Shown: piece by piece, positions 42,947 to 51,608 of the stretch | How the letters are laid out: every line of letters starts with the position of its first letter | Numbering within the stretch: the first letter of the stretch is position 1 | DNA from: Chthonobacter albigriseus | GTDB lineage: Bacteria > Pseudomonadota > Alphaproteobacteria > Rhizobiales > Pleomorphomonadaceae | Direction: 5' to 3' | Length of the DNA: 64,000 bases | Assembly: GCF_013839445.1 (NCBI RefSeq) | Contig: NZ_JACDIT010000007.1 | Coordinates: 150,569 to 214,568 of the forward strand | The notes under the pieces: model-generated | Database searches by the model: none | What the model saw: only the letters and a program-made list of their open reading frames with translations | What the model was told of the DNA's origin: nothing | Translations under genes and position numbers: made by a program

Positions 42947-44073
42947 TCGGCGGCCTCCTTGTCGAGGATGAGGGTCTTCACGCGGCTGGTCCCGCAGTCG
43001 GCCAGCACGTCGAACAGTTCGTTCACCCGATGCCGGCAGGTGTGGCGTTCCTCGATGGTGTGAAGCCCCGAGGAGGCCAGCCCGGCCGAGAGGTCGTTGT
43101 CGTTGAGGAGATCGCGCATCAGGCGCTTCATCTCCTCGCCGTCTTTGGCGAAGAGGAAGTCCTCTCCCGGCCGGAACAGCCCCTCGGCGTCGTCCCAGGG
43201 TGCGGAGATCAACGGGATGCCGCAGGCGAGCGCCTCGAAGACCCGGATCGTCGGGATCCCCGGCAGGCTCTCCACGTAAGGCCGGCGCGGAACGTGGACG
43301 GTCAGGGCGTATCGGGCGAAGGTCTGCGGCACCCGCACGTTCGGCAGCCAGCCGCCGTAGCGAATGCCGGCCGCCTCCAGATCGCGCAGCGCCTCGTCGG
43401 GGTAACGCACGCCATGGACCAGCGCCTTCAGCTTGAGGTCGCGCACCGGGTCGATCAGGAACTCGTGCAGTTCGCGGGTGCGCTCGTCATCGCCCCAGTT
43501 ACCGATCCAGACCAGGTCGCCCTCGCCGACGAGGTTGACGCTGGGCTTGAAGCGGCGGGTGTCGGCGGCCTCGTGCCAGGTGTAGACGGTTCTCCCCCAG
43601 CCGGCCTTCAAATAGCGTTGCCGCAGGGTCTCACCGAAGGCGAGCACGCCGTCGTAGTCGGCAAGCCCGAGGTCCGCGATCGCCTTCTCCTCCGAGACGG
43701 CCCGGTGATGCGTGTCATGGAAGAGCAGGGTGAAGTCGCCGCCCCCGCGTCGGATCCGGCCGACGTGGGCGACGATGTCGGGATCGGTCCACTCGTGGAC
43801 GATCACCACGTCCGCGTCGGCCAGCACGCTCGCATGGTCGAAGCCGGGTCCGTAGGTCACGGAGAGCAGGTCGGGGAACTCGCGGTAGAAATCGGCGACC
43901 ACCGTGTCGCCCTGATCCTGGAGAAGGTTCTGGCGGCTCCACCCGTCTTCCGGCTCGAGCGCGACGGCTTGGTGCCCACGCGCAACGAGGTCGCTGAGCA
44001 CGCCGCGCAGGAAGTGCGCGTTGCCGTGGTTCCAGTCCGAGATCAGGGAATGCGTGTAGAAGACGAAATTCAT
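42943..44073 (-). CDS. CgeB-like glycosyltransferase (first of three)
   Basis: The protein (376 residues from ATG 44073, or 378 from GTG 44079) begins FVFYTHSLISDWNHGNAHFL. It continues with LLFHDTHHRA, YTWHEAADTRRFKP, DLVWIGNWGDDERTRE, LTVHVPRRPYVESLPGIPTI and RVFEALACGIPLISAPWDD, matching CgeB-like GT-B enzymes. ATG 44073 lies 2 bp after the preceding stop, and GTG 44079 would overlap it. It overlaps the next gene by ATGA. It is similar in plan to the two following genes but clearly diverged, so it probably adds a different sugar or linkage. Confidence 0.87.
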   Translation of the reverse strand: MNFVFYTHSLISDWNHGNAHFLRGVLSDLVARGHQAVALEPEDGWSRQNLLQDQGDTVVADFYREFPDLLSVTYGPGFDHASVLADADVVIVHEWTDPDIVAHVGRIRRGGGDFTLLFHDTHHRAVSEEKAIADLGLADYDGVLAFGETLRQRYLKAGWGRTVYTWHEAADTRRFKPSVNLVGEGDLVWIGNWGDDERTRELHEFLIDPVRDLKLKALVHGVRYPDEALRDLEAAGIRYGGWLPNVRVPQTFARYALTVHVPRRPYVESLPGIPTIRVFEALACGIPLISAPWDDAEGLFRPGEDFLFAKDGEEMKRLMRDLLNDNDLSAGLASSGLHTIEERHTCRHRVNELFDVLADCGTSRVKTLILDKEAAE

Positions 44074-44075
44074 GA

Positions 44076-45239
44076 TCACTCCGCGGCGGAGGCGTGTTTG
44101 AGCGAGCCGGTCCGGCAGACCTCGGCATAGACGGCTACGAGGCCGTCGATCTGGGCATCGGGCGAATAAGCCTCGGCGCGCCCGCGGGCCCGACCGGCGA
44201 AGTCGGCGCGCAACTCCGGGTCGGCGGCCAGTCGGGCAATGGCGCCGGCGAACCGTCCGGGGTCATGCGGGTCGGCGAAAATAGCTGCGCCGTCCCAGAT
44301 CTCCCGGAAAGTGGGGATATCTGCGCAGACCAGCGCGCAGCCGGCTTGGGCGGCTTCCATGGGGGCGAGGCCGAAGGGTTCGTAGACGGATGGCGCGACG
44401 AAGATGCCGGCGCGGGCCATCAGGGACCGCACCTCCGCTGCGGGCAGTTCGCCCGGCGCCTCGGCGTGGTTCAGCACGGTGGCCGTGCCGGCGGGCGAGA
44501 CGAGGCTGCCGGCCATCACCACCGGCCAGGGCGACAGCGCGGCGGCGCGATCGAGTACGCGGCCGTTCTTGCCCTCGTCCCACCAGCGCGCGGCAGCGAA
44601 CACGAAGTCACGCTTCTCTGCAGGGGCGACGTCCCAGCGGACTGCGTTGGGAACCGCACGGAGATTGGTCAGCGGCCCGTAGACATCCTCGACCGCCGCC
44701 GCGTGGCTACGGCTCGGCGCGATCACGGCGTCGGCCGCCAGCAGCCCGCGCCGGGTGCGATCGGCCTGCCAGGCCCAGGCTACGGGCGGTTCGGTGCCGC
44801 GTACGGCGCGGAACCACGTCGCCACGCAGGAGTGTGCGACGACCACGACCGGGCAGGGCAGGCTGAGGCCCACCGCCTGCGAGGGAACGTTGAGATGCAC
44901 CAGGTCTATGTCCAGGGCTTCGACGAGCTCCGGCAGACGTCCGGCGAGGCCGTCGAGGTCCGCTTCGTCCGCCGCCATCCAGTCGAGCGGCTCATCCACG
45001 TGGATCAGGGAGGTGGCGGAAAGCGCCCGGACATCGGCGAGATGGCGGCCGTCGGGTGCAGGACCGAGACAGGCCAGCACCACTTCGATCCCGCGGTCAT
45101 TCAGGCCGGCTGCCGCGTCCACCGCCCACCGCCAGACTCCGCCGACCGCATCCGCCGTCATCAGGATGCGCCGGGGTCCGCCGAAGCCGGGGACGGGCGC
45201 CGCAGGGTCGGACGCCGAACTCAGTGACCCGAGCAGCAT
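44076..45239 (-). CDS. GT4-family glycosyltransferase
   Basis: The 387-residue GT-B enzyme has an N-terminal acceptor domain (MTADAVGGVWRWAVDAAAGL, VHLNVPSQ) and a C-terminal donor domain. The latter has FVFAAARWWDEGKN and the retaining-GT4 motif VAPSVYEPFGLAPMEAAQAG, which carries the E-x7-E pair. There is no membrane helix, so it is cytoplasmic. Its start overlaps the end of the radical SAM gene by 19 bp. It probably adds the first or core sugar in the glycan made by this operon; donor unknown. Confidence 0.92.
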   Translation of the reverse strand: MLLGSLSSASDPAAPVPGFGGPRRILMTADAVGGVWRWAVDAAAGLNDRGIEVVLACLGPAPDGRHLADVRALSATSLIHVDEPLDWMAADEADLDGLAGRLPELVEALDIDLVHLNVPSQAVGLSLPCPVVVVAHSCVATWFRAVRGTEPPVAWAWQADRTRRGLLAADAVIAPSRSHAAAVEDVYGPLTNLRAVPNAVRWDVAPAEKRDFVFAAARWWDEGKNGRVLDRAAALSPWPVVMAGSLVSPAGTATVLNHAEAPGELPAAEVRSLMARAGIFVAPSVYEPFGLAPMEAAQAGCALVCADIPTFREIWDGAAIFADPHDPGRFAGAIARLAADPELRADFAGRARGRAEAYSPDAQIDGLVAVYAEVCRTGSLKHASAAE

Positions 45240-46531
45240 GCACCCTCCAGTTCGCGGAGCGGAAGCGGGCGCTCATCCTGGATGTCGCTGAAGGCGGTGA
45301 AGGCCTTCAGGTAGTGCTCGTGCGCACGCTCCCAGGCTTCGTCGTCCGGCTCGCCCCAGAGCTGCCGATAGGTCGGCGAAGCGGGGTAGGGGTAGAGCGG
45401 CACCGGCTCGTTGGCCCACACGCCGGCGGCGATCAACCGCTCGCGCCAGGCCTTCACCATGTCCGCCTCGTCCTCCTCCATCCCGATCAGGTTGGCCTGG
45501 ACGAAGGGCACGTGCCGGCGGGCCTCGATCAGCAGGTCGGCGAGTTCCTCCGTGGTGAGTCGGCAGCGCTTGGCCAGCAGCTCGCGGCCTTCCACCGTCA
45601 GGCTCTCCACGCCCGCCTCGATCGAGACGCAACCGGCGCGGCCGAGAAGCTCGAGCAGGTCGGGTTTCCAGAGGTCGATGCGGGTCTGGATGCCGAACTG
45701 GATGGTCCGTTCGACCAGTCCTTCCAGCAGCGGCTTCTGAGGCAGGAAGATCTCGTCCACGAAGTAGACGTAACCGGCGCCTTGCGCGATGAGCCCATCG
45801 ATCTCCGCGAGCACCGCGTCGACATCCCGGCGGCGGTACTTGTCGCGGAAATCGATCTTGGCGCAGAAGGTGCAGTTGTAGGGGCAGCCGCGCGAGGCCT
45901 CGACCTCCGCGCCGAAGCCCGTCTGCACCGCGTCGAAGCGATGGTGGTGGTGCGGGTGCCCGGCGATCCACTCCGCCGGCCAGTGAAGCGGCGGATGGTC
46001 GACGAAGATGGACGCGTGGACCGGGCCGACGCTGACCAGCCGGTCGTTGTCGAGATAGGCTGTGGACGAGACGCCCGCCCAGCTTTCCGCGTCCGCCAGG
46101 GCCGCCACGATCTCCTCGCACTCGCCCCGCACCACGATATCGACGCCGAGCTTGCGAAGCGTCGGCGCGGGCGTGGTGGAGCCATGCGGGCCGACAGCCA
46201 CGGTACGCCCACCGCGACCGGCAAGACGAGCCAGGAAATCGCCGGGGACACGCAGTTCCGGCTGGGCGCAGCGCCAGAACAGGTAGGTCGGCGCCGTCGT
46301 CACAACCGTGATGTCCGGCGAGAAGGCCGAGACACGGTCCGCGAGGTCCTGGTTGGAAAGGCCCTGCAGCTGGCCGTCGAGCATCAGCACCTGATGGCCG
46401 GAGCGCTCCAGCAGCGCTTTCGAATAGCCCAGCTCCAGCGGCAGGTGGGCGTGCCGGCAGCCGAAATAGATGCTGCCCTCGTAGCTCCAGGCCGGGTTGA
46501 CCAACGCGATCTTCTTCCGCGCCGCTGTCAT
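45221..46531 (-). CDS. B12-binding-type radical SAM protein in a glycan operon
   Basis: The 436-residue protein has an N-terminal B12-binding-like Rossmann region (about 8-140) and a radical SAM barrel whose 4Fe-4S cluster cysteines are C216, C220 and C223 (SRGCPYNCTFCAKIDF). EVEASRGCP, YVYFVDEIFLPQKPLL and SIEAGVESLT are typical of this class. It lacks an obvious DxHxxG cobalamin motif, as in several BchE-like members. Odd features are a histidine run (HPHHHHRFD, 192-200) and a C-terminal ACCSGH tail. I recall TIGR04295 proteins ('rhizo-twelve' system) as similar. It may methylate or rearrange a sugar; the reaction is unknown. Confidence 0.87.
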   Translation of the reverse strand: MTAARKKIALVNPAWSYEGSIYFGCRHAHLPLELGYSKALLERSGHQVLMLDGQLQGLSNQDLADRVSAFSPDITVVTTAPTYLFWRCAQPELRVPGDFLARLAGRGGRTVAVGPHGSTTPAPTLRKLGVDIVVRGECEEIVAALADAESWAGVSSTAYLDNDRLVSVGPVHASIFVDHPPLHWPAEWIAGHPHHHHRFDAVQTGFGAEVEASRGCPYNCTFCAKIDFRDKYRRRDVDAVLAEIDGLIAQGAGYVYFVDEIFLPQKPLLEGLVERTIQFGIQTRIDLWKPDLLELLGRAGCVSIEAGVESLTVEGRELLAKRCRLTTEELADLLIEARRHVPFVQANLIGMEEDEADMVKAWRERLIAAGVWANEPVPLYPYPASPTYRQLWGEPDDEAWERAHEHYLKAFTAFSDIQDERPLPLRELEGACCSGH

Positions 46532-47628
46532 GCCATCACTCTCCGGGTATCGAGGGGCCGATCGCCGACGGGCAGGCCGAGCGCGTCGGCAGCAGTCCAG
46601 CTTTCCAGCCAACGGGCGAGGTCCATCAAGCCCTCGCGCCAATGCACCGATGCGTGCCAGCCGGCCGCCTGCGTCAATCGCCTCGTATCGGCGACGAACC
46701 AGACCTGATCTCCCTTGCGCCAATCGTCGAAATGCAGCTCGGGCTCGCGATCGAGACGGCGGCCGATGTCGTCCAGCACCTGGCGCAGGCTGACGGCATT
46801 CCGAGGGCCGCCGCCGAGGTTGAAGGCCTGTCCTGCTACGGCATCGATCCGGTCGAGAACCAGACGATAGGCCTTCACCGCGTCAGCCACATGAAGGACG
46901 TCGCGCACCTGGTGGCCATCGCCGTAGATGGTGATCGCCTCGCCGCGCAGTGCGCGGATCAGGAAATGGGCAAGCCAGCCCTGGTCTTCGGTGCCGAACT
47001 GGCGGGGGCCGTAGATGCAGCTCATCCGGAGCACGGCCGTCGGCAGGTCGTAGGACTTGGCGTAATCCAGCACGTACTGGTCGGCGACGCCCTTGGAGCA
47101 GCCGTAGGGCGTGCAGAAGTCGAGGTTCCGCGTCTCCGGAATGCCGTGGGTGCGCAGGTCCTCGTTCTCCGGCAGCCAGCGCTCGCCGTCCGAGGCGAAG
47201 AGCACGTCTTCCAGGCCGCCGTAGACCTTGTTGGTGGAGGAGAAGACCACCGGCACCCGCCGGTCCAGGGCGCGCACGGCCTCCAGCACGTTGAGCGTGC
47301 CGGCCGCGTTCACCTCGAAGTCGGCGACCGGATCGACCAGGCTTGTCGTGACCGCCACCTGCGCGGCGAAATGGAAGACGGCGTCCGCGTCGCGAAGCGC
47401 CGCGGCAAGGCCGCGGGCGTCGCGAACGTCGACGGCGCGATGCTCCACCATGGGGCCATGGCGGTCGATCAGCCAGGCGAGGTTGGCCTCGACGCCGGGC
47501 CGGGCCAGCGTGTCGATCACCGTGACGCGCCATCCGTCGCAGAGGAAGCTCTCCGCCAGATTGCAGCCGATGAAGCCCGCGCCGCCGATGATGGCGACGC
47601 GGCCGGCCTCGCGATCGAGCGCCATCAT
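46528..47628 (-). CDS. NAD-dependent nucleotide-sugar epimerase/dehydratase (CDP-paratose-2-epimerase-like)
   Basis: The 366-residue extended SDR has GGAGFIGCNLAESFL, FHFAAQVAVTTSLVDP, FSSTNKVYGGLEDV and the active site in FCTPYGCSKGVADQYVLDY (Y and K of YxxxK), then MSCIYGPRQFG and QVRDVLHVADAV. The VTTS and TNKVYG features resemble CDP-paratose/CDP-tyvelose 2-epimerase relatives, but the actual nucleotide sugar is unknown. It overlaps both neighbours by ATGA. The ~30-residue C-terminal tail is not family-typical. Confidence 0.9.
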   Translation of the reverse strand: MMALDREAGRVAIIGGAGFIGCNLAESFLCDGWRVTVIDTLARPGVEANLAWLIDRHGPMVEHRAVDVRDARGLAAALRDADAVFHFAAQVAVTTSLVDPVADFEVNAAGTLNVLEAVRALDRRVPVVFSSTNKVYGGLEDVLFASDGERWLPENEDLRTHGIPETRNLDFCTPYGCSKGVADQYVLDYAKSYDLPTAVLRMSCIYGPRQFGTEDQGWLAHFLIRALRGEAITIYGDGHQVRDVLHVADAVKAYRLVLDRIDAVAGQAFNLGGGPRNAVSLRQVLDDIGRRLDREPELHFDDWRKGDQVWFVADTRRLTQAAGWHASVHWREGLMDLARWLESWTAADALGLPVGDRPLDTRRVMA

Positions 47629-48734
47629 GACACCAGGCCCCGGGCTTCCAACTGGCGGCGCATCTCGGTGCCGCGGTCGGTCGCCTCGGCCGCCTTCACC
47701 CAGGCGGCGAACTCGTCGAGGCTGTCCTCCAGCGCATATTCCGGCTCGAAACCGAGCAGGTCGCGCGCCTTGGAGATGTCCGCGAAGCAGTTGCGGATAT
47801 CGCCGGCGCGCGCCTTGCCCATGATCTCCGGGCGGATGTGCGGCACGCCCATCGCCTCGGCGACCAGCTCGGCAACCTCCGCCACGCGGTAGGACCGACC
47901 CGAGCCGACGTTGATCACGTGGCCGGCGGCGCGCGGCTGCTCCATCGCCAGGCGGAACGCGCGAGCGACGTCGCGGACGTGAACGAAGTCGCGCCGCTGC
48001 TGGCCATCTTCGAAGATCATCGGCGGCTGGCCGTTGATCAGGCGCGAAGCGAAGTTGGCGAGCACGCCGGTGTAGGGATTGGACAGCGCCTGGCCGGCGC
48101 CGAACACGTTGAACAGCCGCAGCGCGACCGCCTCCACGCCGTAGGCTTCGCCGAAGATCAGCACCTGGCGTTCCTGGGCATATTTGGTCAGCGCGTAGAT
48201 GGAGGCGAGGTCGACCGGCTTCTCTTCGTCGGTCGGCACTGGGATCAGATTGGCTCCGTTCTCGGCCACCAGGTCCCACTCGCCTGCCTTCACCCGAGCC
48301 GGGTTGCGGCGAACGCGGTCGACGTGGTTGCCGTTGACCAGGCTGTAACGGCCCTCGCCGTAGACGCTCATCGAGGACGCGACCACGATGCGCCGCACCG
48401 GCCGCTCGATCATCTGCTGCAGGAGGACGGCGGTGCCGACATCGTTGCCGCTGACGTAGCGCTCGATCTCGTACATGCTCTGGCCGACGCCGACCTCGGC
48501 GGCGAGGTGAAAGACGCCGGAGACGCCCTCGAGCGCGCGCGCGACTGCGGCGTGGTCGCGGACATCGCCTTCGATGAACTCGACGTCCTCGTGCCCGGCG
48601 CCGGACCCGCCGGGGCCGTGCACCTGCTCGACGAGCGAGTCGAGGACCCGCACTTCGTATCCGTGTTCGAGAAGGTCTTTGGCGAGGTAGCGGCCGATGA
48701 AGCCCTGTCCACCGGTGATGAGTACTTTTGCCAC
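47625..48734 (-). CDS. NAD-dependent nucleotide-sugar epimerase/dehydratase (first gene of the glycan operon)
   Basis: The 369-residue extended SDR has ITGGQGFIGRYLAKDL, FHLAAEVGVGQSMYEIERY, VASSMSVYGEGRYS and the catalytic YALTKYAQE (YxxxK), followed by LRLFNVFGAGQALSNPYTGV and RRDFVHVRDVARAF. It most resembles dTDP-rhamnose 4-epimerase/UDP-glucose 4-epimerase relatives; the substrate cannot be fixed. It is the promoter-proximal gene of the operon, whose promoter must lie in the 156-bp divergent gap before 48891. Confidence 0.92.
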   Translation of the reverse strand: MAKVLITGGQGFIGRYLAKDLLEHGYEVRVLDSLVEQVHGPGGSGAGHEDVEFIEGDVRDHAAVARALEGVSGVFHLAAEVGVGQSMYEIERYVSGNDVGTAVLLQQMIERPVRRIVVASSMSVYGEGRYSLVNGNHVDRVRRNPARVKAGEWDLVAENGANLIPVPTDEEKPVDLASIYALTKYAQERQVLIFGEAYGVEAVALRLFNVFGAGQALSNPYTGVLANFASRLINGQPPMIFEDGQQRRDFVHVRDVARAFRLAMEQPRAAGHVINVGSGRSYRVAEVAELVAEAMGVPHIRPEIMGKARAGDIRNCFADISKARDLLGFEPEYALEDSLDEFAAWVKAAEATDRGTEMRRQLEARGLVS

Positions 48735-48890
48735 GTGTGAGGCTCCCCGTGGGGCTTTTGTGTGGGCGAAGCTCGTGCCCCAGTCGAACGGGGAAAAAGG
48801 AAAGTTGTTCCCGGATCAGGTCGCTAACGGGGGGCGACGATGCGGCCTTTCTGAAATCCCCGTGGACCAGCCGTGACAAGACAAGGAGCG

Positions 48891-49784
48891 ATGAAACGGA
48901 AGCAGAGGCTTCGGCGTTACCCGGGCTCGATCGGGGACCAACACATGCCGAATGCCGCCGAACGGGAGATCCGCCGGCCTGCCACGCGCGACTTCGTGGT
49001 GGGGCTCGGCCGTGCTTTCGCGGGCGCCGTGATCTTCTCCATACCCATCCTGATGACGATGGAGATGTGGTGGCTTGGGTTCGTCATGGATCCACTCCGG
49101 CTCGGGTTGCTGATCCTGCTGACGCTGCCATTGCTGGTCCGGCTCTCCCGCTACGAGGGTTTTCGCGAGACCGCCTCGCTCACCGACGACATCGCAGATG
49201 CCTTTGTCGCAATGCTGGTGGCTTTCGTCGCTTTCCTCGCCATCCTTTGGGTGCTCGGCGTGTTCGACACCGGCATGCCTGTCTCCGAGATCATCGCAAA
49301 GACGGCGGTGCAGATGGTGCCCGGCTCGATCGGCGCGATGCTGGCGCAGAACCAGCTCGGCGGCGGCGACGCTCCGCGGCGCAAACCGGACGAGACCTAT
49401 TCCGGCGAGATCTTCCTGATGATCGTCGGGGCGCTGTTCCTGTCCTTCAGCGTCGCGCCCACCGAGGAGGTGGTGCTGATCGCCTACCGGCTCACGGCGC
49501 TGCAGGAACTCGCGCTTTTGGGTGCGTCGCTCGCCCTGATGCACGCCTTCGTCTACGCCCTGGAATTCTCCGGTAGTGCGGAACGGCGGCCGGGTGAGTC
49601 GTTCCTCCACACCTTCCTGCGCTTCACCGTCGTCGGCTACGCCCTGGTGTTCCTGGTCAGCCTGTTCGTCCTCTGGTGCTTCGGCCGGATGGACGGGATC
49701 GGGCTGGAGGAGATCCTCAGCACCGGCGTGGTGCTGTCCTTTCCCGGCGCCATCGGCGCCTCGGTCGCGAGGTTGATCCTGTGA
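48891..49784 (+). CDS. TIGR02587/DUF2391-family integral membrane protein
   Basis: The protein (297 residues from ATG 48891) has about seven membrane helices, with family-like segments MTMEMWWLGFVMDPLRLG, AVQMVPGSIGAMLAQNQLG, and FSVAPTEEVVLIAYRL. It matches my recollection of TIGR02587 proteins, which are paired with a TIGR02588 partner, as here. Function is unknown. The start is uncertain: GTG 48873 and ATG 48945 are alternatives, and AAGGAG lies very close to ATG 48891. Its stop overlaps the next GTG start. It is divergent from the glycan operon. Confidence 0.85.
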   Translation: MKRKQRLRRYPGSIGDQHMPNAAEREIRRPATRDFVVGLGRAFAGAVIFSIPILMTMEMWWLGFVMDPLRLGLLILLTLPLLVRLSRYEGFRETASLTDDIADAFVAMLVAFVAFLAILWVLGVFDTGMPVSEIIAKTAVQMVPGSIGAMLAQNQLGGGDAPRRKPDETYSGEIFLMIVGALFLSFSVAPTEEVVLIAYRLTALQELALLGASLALMHAFVYALEFSGSAERRPGESFLHTFLRFTVVGYALVFLVSLFVLWCFGRMDGIGLEEILSTGVVLSFPGAIGASVARLIL

Positions 49785-50200
49785 GACAGGACGAAGAAGC
49801 AGATCAGGACGAAACACCGTCCGTCACCGGCACATCGACGCTGGAATGGATCGTCGCCGGCGTGGGCGTCGTGCTGGTCGCCTCGCTGGTCGTCTTCCTG
49901 GCGCTCCAGGCGTTCACCCAGGCGGAGGGCCCGCCGGTGATCGTGCTGGAGCCCGTCGGCATCGAGAAGGTCGGCGACCATTGGCACGTCGAAGTCCGCG
50001 TCCGCAACGACGGCTTCAGCACGGCGGCGGCGCTCGACATCGCCGGAGAGCTCAAGGACGGGGAGGAGACCGTCGGCGAAGCGACCGCCACTCTCGACTA
50101 CCTGCCGCGACATTCGGAGCGGAAGGCTGGGCTGTTCTTCAACCAGGACCCGGGCGCTTATCGGCTGGAGCTGCATGCGCGTGGCTACGTGGAGCCTTGA
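49781..50200 (+). CDS. TIGR02588-family single-pass membrane protein
   Basis: Starting at GTG 49781, which overlaps the preceding stop (GTGA), this 139-residue protein has one membrane helix (about 20-42). A periplasmic beta-rich domain of about 90 residues follows (GDHWHVEVRVRNDGFSTAAA, LDYLPRHSERKAGLFFNQDP). This looks like a small Ig-like domain. It is paired with the TIGR02587 protein and probably forms a complex with it in the inner membrane. Function unknown. Confidence 0.85.
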   Translation: MRQDEEADQDETPSVTGTSTLEWIVAGVGVVLVASLVVFLALQAFTQAEGPPVIVLEPVGIEKVGDHWHVEVRVRNDGFSTAAALDIAGELKDGEETVGEATATLDYLPRHSERKAGLFFNQDPGAYRLELHARGYVEP

Positions 50201-50206
50201 CACGAA

Positions 50207-50228
50207 AAGGCCCGCCGAAGCGGGCCTT
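50207..50228. terminator. Terminator between convergent TIGR02588 and tyrS genes
   Basis: AAGGCCCGC (50207-50215) pairs with GCGGGCCTT (50220-50228) around CGAA. Because the stem includes the A and T bases, it can work on both strands, ending both converging transcripts. Confidence 0.8.
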
Positions 50229-50251
50229 CGATCTCGGGTCGGCCGGTCTCG

Positions 50252-51505
50252 TTACACCGGCTTCAGCAGCACGTGCTTCTTGCGGCCGAGCGACAGCTTG
50301 ATCGCGCCCGTTTCGTTGAGGTCGCCAAGGCCCAGCGTGCGCTTGACGTCGGTCAGCGTCGCGTCGTTGACCTTCAGGCCGCCGCCGTCGGCGGACCGCC
50401 GGGCCTCGCCGTTCGATCCGGCCAGCCCCGCCCGGACGAACGCGGCGAGCACGCCGAGGCCTGCCTCCAATTCGCTCCGCGGGATCTCTACCGTCGGCAG
50501 GTCCGCGGACAGCGCACCTTCCTCGAAGGTCTTGCGCGCCGTCTCGGCGGCGGCCACGGCGGCGTCGCGGCCGTGCAGCAGGGCGGTTACCTCCGTCGCG
50601 AGGATCTTTTTGGCCTCGTTGACCTCCGACCCGCCGAGGGCGGCGAGGCGGGCGATCTCGGGCATCGGCAGCGTGGTGTAGAGCTTCAGAAAGCGGGCGA
50701 CGTCCGCGTCCTCAGTATTGCGCCAGTACTGCCAGAACTCGTAGGGGCTGAGGAGGTCGGCATTGAGCCACACGGCGCCCGAGGCCGTCTTGCCCATCTT
50801 GGCGCCCGACGAGGTGGTCAGCAGCGGCGAGGTGAGCGCGAACAACTGCGGCGTGCCCATCTTGTGGCCGAGGTCGATGCCGTTGACGATGTTGCCCCAC
50901 TGGTCGGAGCCGCCCATCTGCAGCACCGTTCCGGTGCGCCGGTTCAGCTCCACGAAATCGTAGCCCTGGAGGATCATGTAGTTGAATTCCAGGAAGCTCA
51001 GCGACTGCTCGCGGTCGAGTCGGAGCTTCACGCTGTCGAACGACAGCATGCGGTTGACCGAGAAGTGCCGGCCGACGTCGCGCAGGAATTCCAGGTAGTT
51101 GAGCTTGGTCAGCCAGTCGGCGTTGTTGATCATCATCGCGCCGGTCGGGCCGTCGCCGTAGGCGAGGTAACGGTCGAAAACCTTCTGGATGCCGGCGATG
51201 TTGGCGTCGATGTCGGCGGGCGTCAGCAGCTTGCGCGCCTCGTCCTTGAACGAGGGATCGCCGATCAGCGAGGTCCCGCCGCCCATCAGCGAGATCGGGC
51301 GGTGACCGGTCTGCTGCATCCAGTGCAGCATCATGATCTGGATCAGCGAACCGACGTGAAGGCTGGTGGCCGTCGCGTCGAAGCCGATATAGCCGGTGAT
51401 GGGACCCTTCACGCACGCCGCGTCGAGACCCTCGGGGTCCGAGATCTGGTGAATGAAGCCGCGCTCGTCGAGCGTGCGCAGGAAGTCCGACTTGAACCCG
51501 GTCAT
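50252..51505 (-). CDS. tyrS: Tyrosyl-tRNA synthetase
   Basis: The 417-residue class I synthetase charges tRNA-Tyr. The nucleotide-binding motif corresponding to HIGH is HVGS ([11 protein letters not shown]), and the KMSKS-equivalent is KMGKT ([11 protein letters not shown]). [12 protein letters not shown] binds tyrosine/tRNA, and a C-terminal S4 domain follows (about 350-417). Length is standard. ATG 51505 is the family start; the longer upstream frame would run into the anmK promoter. It is divergent from anmK with 103 bp between. Confidence 0.97.
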   Translation of the reverse strand: MTGFKSDFLRTLDERGFIHQISDPEGLDAACVKGPITGYIGFDATATSLHVGSLIQIMMLHWMQQTGHRPISLMGGGTSLIGDPSFKDEARKLLTPADIDANIAGIQKVFDRYLAYGDGPTGAMMINNADWLTKLNYLEFLRDVGRHFSVNRMLSFDSVKLRLDREQSLSFLEFNYMILQGYDFVELNRRTGTVLQMGGSDQWGNIVNGIDLGHKMGTPQLFALTSPLLTTSSGAKMGKTASGAVWLNADLLSPYEFWQYWRNTEDADVARFLKLYTTLPMPEIARLAALGGSEVNEAKKILATEVTALLHGRDAAVAAAETARKTFEEGALSADLPTVEIPRSELEAGLGVLAAFVRAGLAGSNGEARRSADGGGLKVNDATLTDVKRTLGLGDLNETGAIKLSLGRKKHVLLKPV

Positions 51506-51608
51506 GATACCTTTCCCTGGGGCTTGGCTCCGGCTGGCCCGGCGCCGAGGCGTGTGCTTAGCAGAGATCGACGGGTGATTCACCCGGTGTTTGCGGGAGG
51601 GCGGCGGC

